A stretch of DNA of 9,707 nt from NCBI GenBank assembly GCA_044376515.1, contig JBILKV010000168.1, positions 1 to 9,707 on the forward strand, in the 5' to 3' direction. The translations under genes and the position numbers were made by a program. The DNA comes from Chth-196 sp044376515. GTDB lineage: Bacteria > Verrucomicrobiota > Verrucomicrobiia > Chthoniobacterales > Chthoniobacteraceae. Below, piece after piece: positions 1-5,089 of this stretch. Positions within the stretch are counted from its first letter, which is position 1. The number at the start of each line of letters is the position of its first letter. The notes below the pieces were generated by a model, which was not told where the DNA came from, did not search any database, and saw only the letters and a program-made list of their open reading frames with translations.

Positions 1-1
1 A

Positions 2-1375
2 ACCCTCGATCGCAAAACACCCTCGAACCCCATTTCGAGACTCAAACTCTTCTTCACCTTCTTTGACAGCCGGTGGGAAGATCTCAACAGCCAAAACTGG
101 CTGCGCACCGCTTATCAGGACTTCAGCGCGGGATTGATCGTGGCGATGACGGCCATCCCCATGGCGATGGGCTTTGCGATGGCCATGGGAATGAGGCCGG
201 AGCACGGGATCATCGCAGGCGCCCTCGCCTGCGCTGTGGGCCGGACGTTCGGCGGTTCCAAGTACCAGGTATACGGGCCGACTGCAGCCTTCATCCCGGT
301 GATCGCCGGACTGATCACCAAATACGGCCCGGCCTCGGGTGGCGCCTTCGAAACGGCGCACGGTTTTCTGGTCCTCGTTTCGATGATCGCGGGTGCCATC
401 CTCGTCGTGTTGGGCATCCTCGGCTTCGGCAAGTACGGCCGACTGGTGCCCAACTCAGTCATCGTGGGCTTTACCGTCGGTATTGCTGTTTCCATCGGCC
501 TCACCAACCTCAAAGACATTCTGGGGTTGAAGAGCTTTGCGATGCTCTTGGGACCGGACGCTCCGACCGGCCTCGGCTGGGTTCAGAAAGTCCAGTTGGC
601 GTTCCAGCATATGGATCTCATCAACCCGTGGGCCATCTTTCTGGGGGTGCTGACCTTTGTGTTGTCGAAGGTGTTGCTGCGGATCTCCATTTACATTCCC
701 GGTCCGGTGGTCGCCATGGGCGCGGCCACGCTCATGTCCGCCACGGTTTTCGCCGACAAGCACATCGTTCTGGTGCGGGACCTGTACGGATCCATTCCAA
801 ACAACTTCTTTAAACTGCAAATGCCCGTGCTGCCCTCCATGGAACTCGGCGTGCTCTGGGACGTTTGTTACTTCGTGATCGCCATCGTCTTTGTCTCCGG
901 GGTGGAGAGTGTGCTTTGCTCCTCCATGGCGGACAAACTCGCGCAAAACCAAAAGACGCCCTTCAATCCGGACAAGGAATTCTTCGGGCAGGGGATGGTC
1001 CAGATTCTCACCCCGTTGGTGCAGGGTTTCCCTTGTACGGGCGCCCTGGCGCGAACCGCCACCAGTATCAAGGCTGGGGCCAAAACGCCGCTTGCCGGCT
1101 ATTTCAAGGCAATCCTCAAGCTGTCCATGGCCTACTACCTGGCGCAGTATTTGGAACTGATTCCCATGGCCTGCATTGGCGGCATTCTGGTCTGGGTGGC
1201 CAGCAACATGATCAAGCCCTCTGAGATCAGCGAAGTCCGTCACACGGGCGGCTTTGAGACCCTGATGATGGTTTACACCGCGGTGATGGTCCCGGTGACC
1301 GACTTCCTGACGGGCGTGTTGTCCGCTCTGATCATTTACGCAGTGGTGCGTTCTTTCGCGCGCAAGACCGCCTGA
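2..1375 (+). CDS. SulP-family inorganic anion transporter, 5'-partial, lacking a STAS domain
   Basis: An inner-membrane transporter of the SulP/SLC26 family, which moves sulfate, bicarbonate or related anions; the exact substrate cannot be read from sequence. The frame is open from the left edge, with a family-typical DFSAGLIVAM segment near 119-148, so the true start lies upstream of the window; the TTG at 134 falls inside the first membrane helix. 457 residues are visible. The TM3 signature GPTAAF is at 275-292 and the TM10 segment GFPCTGALARTATSIKAG at 1025-1078. In SLC26 proteins these two helices frame the anion site, and the Arg of the ART triplet aligns with the anion-site Arg of prestin. 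The rest is a run of hydrophobic helices. The protein ends about 12 residues after its last helix, so the cytoplasmic STAS domain of about 100 residues found in most family members is absent, and none appears downstream in another frame. It converges with the porin gene on its right. Confidence 0.9.
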   Translation, partial: TLDRKTPSNPISRLKLFFTFFDSRWEDLNSQNWLRTAYQDFSAGLIVAMTAIPMAMGFAMAMGMRPEHGIIAGALACAVGRTFGGSKYQVYGPTAAFIPVIAGLITKYGPASGGAFETAHGFLVLVSMIAGAILVVLGILGFGKYGRLVPNSVIVGFTVGIAVSIGLTNLKDILGLKSFAMLLGPDAPTGLGWVQKVQLAFQHMDLINPWAIFLGVLTFVLSKVLLRISIYIPGPVVAMGAATLMSATVFADKHIVLVRDLYGSIPNNFFKLQMPVLPSMELGVLWDVCYFVIAIVFVSGVESVLCSSMADKLAQNQKTPFNPDKEFFGQGMVQILTPLVQGFPCTGALARTATSIKAGAKTPLAGYFKAILKLSMAYYLAQYLELIPMACIGGILVWVASNMIKPSEISEVRHTGGFETLMMVYTAVMVPVTDFLTGVLSALIIYAVVRSFARKTA

Positions 1376-1408
1376 GGAAAACACCCCGCAGCACCCCTGC
1401 CACAGCTC

Positions 1409-1426
1409 AACGCTCACCGGAGCGTT
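1409..1426 (+). terminator. Stem-loop after the SulP gene, possible weak terminator
   Basis: A perfect 7-bp stem, AACGCTC / GAGCGTT, with the 4-nt loop ACCG, starts 34 bp after the SulP stop codon. It is followed by C/G-rich sequence (CCCGCCCC) and not by a T-tract, so it is a poor classical Rho-independent terminator. It may protect the 3' end of the mRNA or act together with the hairpins further downstream. Confidence 0.3.
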
Positions 1427-1464
1427 CCCGCCCCGGCCCGTCAGACCATTCGCAACCGCGTCTT

Positions 1465-1522
1465 CGCCCCAACGGGGCAGCCCACTCGCAGCCCACGGCA
1501 ACGCCGTGGGGAAACGATCCCC
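1465..1522 (+). repeat. Double-hairpin palindromic repeat, copy A
   Basis: This 58-nt unit contains two short hairpins in a row. The first is GCCCC-AAC-GGGGC at 1466-1478. The second is CCCACGGC-AAC-GCCGTGGG at 1492-1510, with an 8-bp stem. A GGGG...CCCC pair ends the unit at 1519-1522. The same layout occurs in the opposite orientation at 1612-1670 (copy B): same order of modules, same 10-nt spacer length, one single-base indel, and about three quarters of positions identical. Stems that differ between copies stay paired (CCCACGGC versus CCCATGGC on both arms), which points to conserved structure. The layout resembles dispersed intergenic palindromes of PVC genomes. Its role is unknown. Confidence 0.7.
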
Positions 1523-1569
1523 AGTGAAATTTTAAGGGCGCCCCATGATGACGCCACCCATTTCAAAGG

Positions 1570-1601
1570 TGCCGTGCATGTTTGGGTGCCCCTGCAGGGC
1601 G
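1570..1601 (-). repeat. Partial third copy of the palindromic repeat head
   Basis: Read on the minus strand, this segment starts CGCCCT-GCA-GGGGCA. That matches the head hairpin of copies A and B, which both read CGCCCC-N-GGGGCA. The head hairpin lies at 1588-1600. The second long-stem hairpin of the full unit is missing, so this looks like a truncated or diverged member lying between the two full copies. It shares orientation with copy B. Confidence 0.45.
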
Positions 1602-1611
1602 TATTGTTTTT

Positions 1612-1670
1612 GGGGACGGTTTTCCCATGGCGTTGCCATGGGCTACAAGAAGAGTGCCCCTTGCGGGGCG
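1612..1670 (-). repeat. Double-hairpin palindromic repeat, copy B (inverted)
   Basis: On the minus strand the 59-nt unit reads head hairpin GCCCC-GCAA-GGGGC (1669-1656), a 10-nt spacer, AGCCCATGGCAACGCCATGG with an 8-bp stem and AAC loop (1642-1624), then a closing CCCC (1615-1612). It is the inverted counterpart of copy A. Compared with A, the main stem changes from ACGGC/GCCGT to ATGGC/GCCAT, a compensatory pair change. The short open frames over this region come from the repeats and do not look like genes. Confidence 0.7.
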
Positions 1671-1797
1671 TCAGATTTGGTGAAAACCCGGCCCCGAGTT
1701 TCTTCAGAGTATGGGACAGTTGGTCCACGGGATCCAATCGCCAACCATCCAGCAAATGCCGATAAGTCGCAGAAGAGTTTCTCGGGGTACCCCATCC

Positions 1798-1834
1798 AAA
1801 AGCAAAGAGGCTCCCCCGCGAGCGGGAGAGCCTC
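1798..1834 (-). terminator. Rho-independent terminator of the porin gene
   Basis: A stem-loop lies 25 bp beyond the porin stop codon. On the + strand the arms are GAGGCTC (1807-1813) and GAGCCTC (1828-1834), then one C.A mismatch, then an inner CCCG/CGGG stem closing a 4-nt loop. On the minus strand the hairpin is followed directly by the T-rich run TTTGCTTTT (1806-1798). A GC-rich stem with a T-tract in this direction marks the end of the porin transcript. Confidence 0.75.
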
Positions 1835-1859
1835 GGATGCACCTAACCGCTAAAAGGGG

Positions 1860-3338
1860 CTAGAAGTTGTACTGCAGCTGGCAGGTCACGCGATCGACAT
1901 TCTTCGCCATATTAAGAGTTTGTGTATTGGTGCGCTGGAAAGCCCGAGTGTACACAAGTGCGATTTCAAACGAGGGCCAGGGCTGGTATTCCACGCCCAA
2001 ATCAACTTCGTTCACGTTTTGAGAAGGCGCGTACAAGTTAACGGTCGTCGTGGCGCTGCTGTTAATATCTACCGCACTCGCAGATTTTCTAGCCCCATTG
2101 AAATAACTCCAACGGGTGAAGGGAATGACGGTTCCAAGATCAGTATCGGCCTTGTAGTTCAACAAGACGTAACCGCCATGGAGGCTTTCTGTGGTAATGC
2201 GATTGCCAGCCGTCGTTGTGACAGGCGGCGTGGCAGTGTCGTCCGACGATGTTGGACGTGTGCGCTTTCCCGAGGCGTCGAAGGAGAGGATTGTCTCAGG
2301 TCCTTCTCCAACGGTCCACTCGGCCTCCAATCCGAAGGGTTGCGGGTACCAAACGAAGTTCGCTGCGACACGCTGATCCGTGAACTCCTGCGTGCCTTTC
2401 CCAGATCCCTGATTCGGCACAAACTTTCCACGATAGGCGCTCATCCCGAATTCGTAGAACTGTCCGCTTTCGGTTTTGAATGGATACGCAAGGTGAACGA
2501 TCGCGTGGGGGCTTCTGTTGCTGTCGAACCTATTCAAGCCCTGACCATTGTAGGCACCGAAGCTGAACACACCGTAGTCGCCGGAACCTTTCAGGCCGCT
2601 CTGAACCAGTTCACGGAAACGTGCGCGTGCCGTCTTGTCCGCCCAAATATAGTACAACCCTAGGTCACGCTCGCCCTCCACAGCACTGTTCAGTGCTTCA
2701 GGACGTTCGATCGAAAGACGGTTCTGGCTCGACTGCATATTTACAAAACCGTACGGGACCTTTGAAACACCGATACGGATCCGGTGTTCCTTGTCGTGAT
2801 CCAGAGAAACATCCCCGTACATGTCGCGGGTTTGGAATCCAGAAGCGTTGGTCTCGTTGTAGCTGCCACCAACGCTCGCCTGTCCGTCCACCTGCCAGTA
2901 CAGGTACAGGTGGTCATGCACGTCCCCGCTGAAGATCATGCGCGCCCGCCGCATCAGGAAGGTGTCCCGTTCGCTGATGTTTGTTTCTGTGGGAGAGTGC
3001 AGCGTGTTGATGCCGGCCCCATCCATCCCGGACCCAAACACATGTGTGTACCGGGTCTGCACATAGCCGCGGATCGACATCCTGCCGAACCACTCCTTTT
3101 TCAACGTGTCCTTGTTCAGCGCGCTGGCGGCTGCGGAGGCCTGCTTTTCGGCCTGCGGCTTCATGCGCTGATATTCCGCCTCGCTGATGGTCCCGCGTTG
3201 GCGGAGAGTGCCGAGAAGTTCGGTCATGGCGTCGTCCGCGGCAACCGCCGGGAGTGACCAAGAGCAGGAGGCGAGGACGACGGAAGCTGCGGCCATCTTG
3301 AAGGCGCCAGCGTTTTTGTTTTGCGTGAGGTGTGTCAT
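1860..3338 (-). CDS. OprP/OprO-like outer-membrane porin (Porin_O_P family)
   Basis: An outer-membrane beta-barrel of the phosphate-selective porin O/P type (PF07396), expected to let anions, classically phosphate or polyphosphate, cross the outer membrane. With the ATG at 3338 it has 492 residues. A signal peptide comes first: a Lys-containing n-region, a hydrophobic stretch and a good AVA|AD cleavage site. Next is a short helical segment (ELLGTLRQRGTISEAEYQRM), a non-barrel element common before such barrels in PVC bacteria. The barrel begins near GYVQTRYTH and shows alternating aromatic strands, the family-like segment RRARMIFSGDVHDHLYLYWQ, and a C-terminal strand ending in Phe (QLQYNF). 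Another start, GTG at 3374, has a strong AGGAGGA at 3393-3387 but 12 nt away and gives a long n-region. LASC in the signal peptide also fits a lipobox. The gene has its own terminator and a Pho-box-like array upstream. GC drops to about 50% in the barrel part. Ion selectivity is inferred from the family only. Confidence 0.88.
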   Translation of the reverse strand: MTHLTQNKNAGAFKMAAASVVLASCSWSLPAVAADDAMTELLGTLRQRGTISEAEYQRMKPQAEKQASAAASALNKDTLKKEWFGRMSIRGYVQTRYTHVFGSGMDGAGINTLHSPTETNISERDTFLMRRARMIFSGDVHDHLYLYWQVDGQASVGGSYNETNASGFQTRDMYGDVSLDHDKEHRIRIGVSKVPYGFVNMQSSQNRLSIERPEALNSAVEGERDLGLYYIWADKTARARFRELVQSGLKGSGDYGVFSFGAYNGQGLNRFDSNRSPHAIVHLAYPFKTESGQFYEFGMSAYRGKFVPNQGSGKGTQEFTDQRVAANFVWYPQPFGLEAEWTVGEGPETILSFDASGKRTRPTSSDDTATPPVTTTAGNRITTESLHGGYVLLNYKADTDLGTVIPFTRWSYFNGARKSASAVDINSSATTTVNLYAPSQNVNEVDLGVEYQPWPSFEIALVYTRAFQRTNTQTLNMAKNVDRVTCQLQYNF

Positions 3339-3391
3339 GTAATCGTTTTTTGATGACTTAGGCCGGCGGATCACCCCAATCGAGGGTCCTC

Positions 3392-3420
3392 CTGACGGTG
3401 ATCACATTCGGCACCGTCTG
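3392..3420 (-). promoter_or_regulatory. Inverted repeat in the porin leader, beside a Shine-Dalgarno sequence
   Basis: The + strand reads GACGGTG (3394-3400), 11 nt, CACCGTC (3412-3418): a perfect 7-bp dyad. The outer C/G pair (3392/3420) also matches across a T/T mismatch. The left arm touches the AGGAGGA of the minus strand (3393-3387). It could be a protein-binding operator or, if transcribed, an RNA hairpin that hides the ribosome-binding site of the GTG start at 3374. It sits between the Pho-box-like array and the gene. Confidence 0.4.
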
Positions 3421-3459
3421 TGGCACACGCGTGGCTTTTGTGTGACAAATTCGCCACAA
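3420..3459 (-). promoter_or_regulatory. Pho-box-like array: four half-sites at exact 11-bp spacing
   Basis: On the minus strand, in the direction of the porin, four 7-mers follow one another with 4-nt spacers: TTGTGGC (3459-3453), TTGTCAC (3448-3442), AAGCCAC (3437-3431) and GTGCCAC (3426-3420). The known PhoB target is built from CTGTCAT half-sites followed by 4 A/T-rich bases, in 11-bp direct repeats, often two boxes side by side. The second half-site matches best; the others are weaker and share a terminal CAC or the leading TTGT. The array ends 81 bp before the ATG at 3338. No convincing -10 hexamer was found (GAATGT, 10 bp downstream, is poor). PhoB control is inferred from the spacing and the identity of the downstream gene. 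Confidence 0.45.
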
Positions 3460-3462
3460 ATT

Positions 3463-3593
3463 GCGAAACCTAGCTTCCCAGTGAAGTTGGTGTTTGCAAG
3501 TATATCAGCAGTAGTTGTTTGCTCGCTATACGCGATCCCCAGTCAGGCTTCAAATGCACCTGGCGCGTCTCCGCTCGATCCGCCCCAATGATT
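3463..3593. other. Intergenic stretch between the DUF1501 and porin genes
   Basis: No gene is seen here, and it is richer in A/T than its neighbours. TGTTTGC occurs at 3491-3497 and 3516-3522, each followed after 2-3 bases by a G/TATA-like stretch, giving a loose 25-bp repeat. On the minus strand TATACT (3504-3499) is a fair -10 hexamer but has no matching -35 at 17 bp. No T-tailed hairpin was found after the DUF1501 stop codon, so readthrough from the operon into the porin gene is possible. Confidence 0.35.
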
Positions 3594-5069
3594 CTACGCC
3601 AGAATCTGTTGGATCACGTTGCCTTCCACATTCGTGAGGCGCCGCTGCACCCCGTTGTGCTCGAAGGTGAGGTGTTCGTGGTTCAGTCCGAGCAGGTGCA
3701 GGATCGTCGCGTTGAGGTCGTAAAGCGGGTGGACATCCTTCACCGCTTTCCGTCCGAGCTCATCGGTCTCCCCGTGGCTGACCCCGGCCTTGACGCCAGC
3801 GCCCGCCAGCCAACAGGTGAAGCCGTCCGGATTGTGGTCCCGACCCTTCGAGCCCTTCTGGAAAAAGGGCATCCGGCCGAACTCGGTGCACCACACCACC
3901 AGGGTTTCCTCCAGCAGGCCGCGTTGTTTGAGGTCCCGGACCAACGCGGCAGCCGGTTGGTCAAGGATGCCTGCGTGCACGTCGTACTGCTCCTTCAGCG
4001 CGTTGTGTCCGTCCCAGTTGAGCCGTCCGCCGCTGGCGTAGGCCCCGTTGAAGAGCTGGACGAAGCGCACCCCCTTTTCAATCAGCCGGCGCGCCAGAAT
4101 GCAGTTCCTCGCGAAGGCGGCCTTGTCCTTGTTCTGGGTATCGTCGGCTCCGTAGGCCCGGAGCACATGCGCCGGCTCGGTGGAGAGGTCGCTGAGTTCC
4201 GGCACGCTCAACTGCATGCGGGCCGCCAGTTCGTAACTGGCAATGCGCGCCGCCAGTCTGCCGTTGCCGGGATGACTCTCCAGATGCCGGGCGTTGATCC
4301 GCTGCAGAAGGGAGCGAGCCGCAGCGTCGGCTCCGGGGGCCACGCCGGCCGCCGACAGGTGCCGGATGGGTTCGAGCGAACTCATCGCCGTCCCTTGGAA
4401 AGCCGCCGGAAGAAAACCGGGCCCCCAGTTGTTGGCGCCATTTTGCGGCACCCCCCGTGGGTCGGGAATGGCCACGTAGGCCGGCAGGTTTTGGTTCTCA
4501 CTTCCCAGCGCATAGGTCGCCCAGGAGCCGAGGCTGGGAAAGCCGTCCAGGTTGAAACCGGTGGAGAGAAAGTTTTCCGCGGGACCGTGGGTGTTGCTTT
4601 TGCTGGTGAGCGAATGAATGAAGGCGATGTCGTCGGTGAGTTCTGCGAGGTGCGGGATGAGGTCGGAAACCCATTTGCCGGTTTGCCCGCGCGGACGGAA
4701 GGCGTACTGCGGCCGGGCGAGATTGCCCGCCGGGCCTTGGAAGGTGACTGCCGGTCCGCCGGGGAGGGGTTTGTCGTCCCATTTGGAGAGCTCCGGTTTG
4801 TAGTCCCACGTTTCAAGCTGGCTGACAGCACCCGCACAAAAGATGACCACCACGTTTTTCGCGCGTGCAGGAAAATGAGTCGGTCGCGGGAAGTACGGTC
4901 TGGACGGATCAATGACAGGAGCGGCTTGTGCCGCGAGCAAACCGTCCATGCCAAGCAGATCGGTCAGTGCGATGGAACCGAGTGCCGTGGCGGAGTTGGA
5001 GAGGAACTGACGGCGGTCCAGCAGTGTGCGACCGGGGAGGGAGAGTCTTTCGGGGTCCAGCGGGTTCAT
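3594..5069 (-). CDS. DUF1501 protein with a Tat signal
   Basis: A 491-residue exported protein of the DUF1501 family (PF07394), related to the alkaline phosphatase/sulfatase superfamily; no reaction is established. The twin-arginine signal DRRQFL (Arg19-Arg20) is followed by a hydrophobic stretch to about residue 47, suggesting export of a folded, perhaps metal-bearing protein. The family's N-terminal strand VVVIFCAGAVSQLETWDYKP comes next. Likely metal or active-site residues lie in WDGHN (352-356), TEFGRMP (395-401) and RDHNP (D411, H412). The C-terminus matches the family ending (LLGLNHEHLTFEHNGVQRRL). The length is normal. The ATG at 5069 is chosen because AAGGA lies 8 nt upstream and the Tat n-region is then normal; the longer start at 5135 would overlap the previous gene by 46 bp. 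It starts 20 bp after the DUF1549/DUF1553 gene stops, so the two are probably co-translated. This pairing is very common in planctomycetes and verrucomicrobia. Confidence 0.9.
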   Translation of the reverse strand: MNPLDPERLSLPGRTLLDRRQFLSNSATALGSIALTDLLGMDGLLAAQAAPVIDPSRPYFPRPTHFPARAKNVVVIFCAGAVSQLETWDYKPELSKWDDKPLPGGPAVTFQGPAGNLARPQYAFRPRGQTGKWVSDLIPHLAELTDDIAFIHSLTSKSNTHGPAENFLSTGFNLDGFPSLGSWATYALGSENQNLPAYVAIPDPRGVPQNGANNWGPGFLPAAFQGTAMSSLEPIRHLSAAGVAPGADAAARSLLQRINARHLESHPGNGRLAARIASYELAARMQLSVPELSDLSTEPAHVLRAYGADDTQNKDKAAFARNCILARRLIEKGVRFVQLFNGAYASGGRLNWDGHNALKEQYDVHAGILDQPAAALVRDLKQRGLLEETLVVWCTEFGRMPFFQKGSKGRDHNPDGFTCWLAGAGVKAGVSHGETDELGRKAVKDVHPLYDLNATILHLLGLNHEHLTFEHNGVQRRLTNVEGNVIQQILA

Positions 5070-5077
5070 GGCTCGTG

Positions 5078-5082
5078 TCCTT
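5078..5082 (-). promoter_or_regulatory. Shine-Dalgarno site of the DUF1501 gene
   Basis: AAGGA on the minus strand lies 8 nt before the ATG at 5069 and inside the 20-bp gap after the TAA of the upstream gene. It decides the start in favour of 5069 over the in-frame upstream start at 5135. Confidence 0.6.
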
Positions 5083-5089
5083 GATTGGG

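Noticed and set aside
134..1375. TTG at 134 as the SulP start
   Set aside because: The frame is open to the left edge and the residues before 134 (FSAG) belong to the conserved first helix, so the start is upstream of the window.
455..1501. 348-codon open frame on the minus strand, antisense to the SulP gene
   Set aside because: Composition is His/Gln/Gly-rich without membrane segments or motifs, and its start lies in the palindromic repeat.
1465..1670. CRISPR array
   Set aside because: Only two full repeat units are present, in opposite orientation, each with internal hairpins, and there are no regular spacers or cas genes.
1441..1853. Short open frames on both strands between the SulP and porin genes
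   Set aside because: They are built from the palindromic repeats and terminator, match no family, and have no credible ribosome-binding sites.
3499..3504. TATACT on the minus strand as a porin -10 box
   Set aside because: No -35-like hexamer lies at 16-18 bp, and it is upstream of the Pho-box-like array, which would then be inside the transcript.
3519..5084. 521-codon open frame on the + strand, antisense to the DUF1501 gene
   Set aside because: It mirrors almost the whole DUF1501 gene, shows no family motif or signal, and the minus-strand product is unmistakable.
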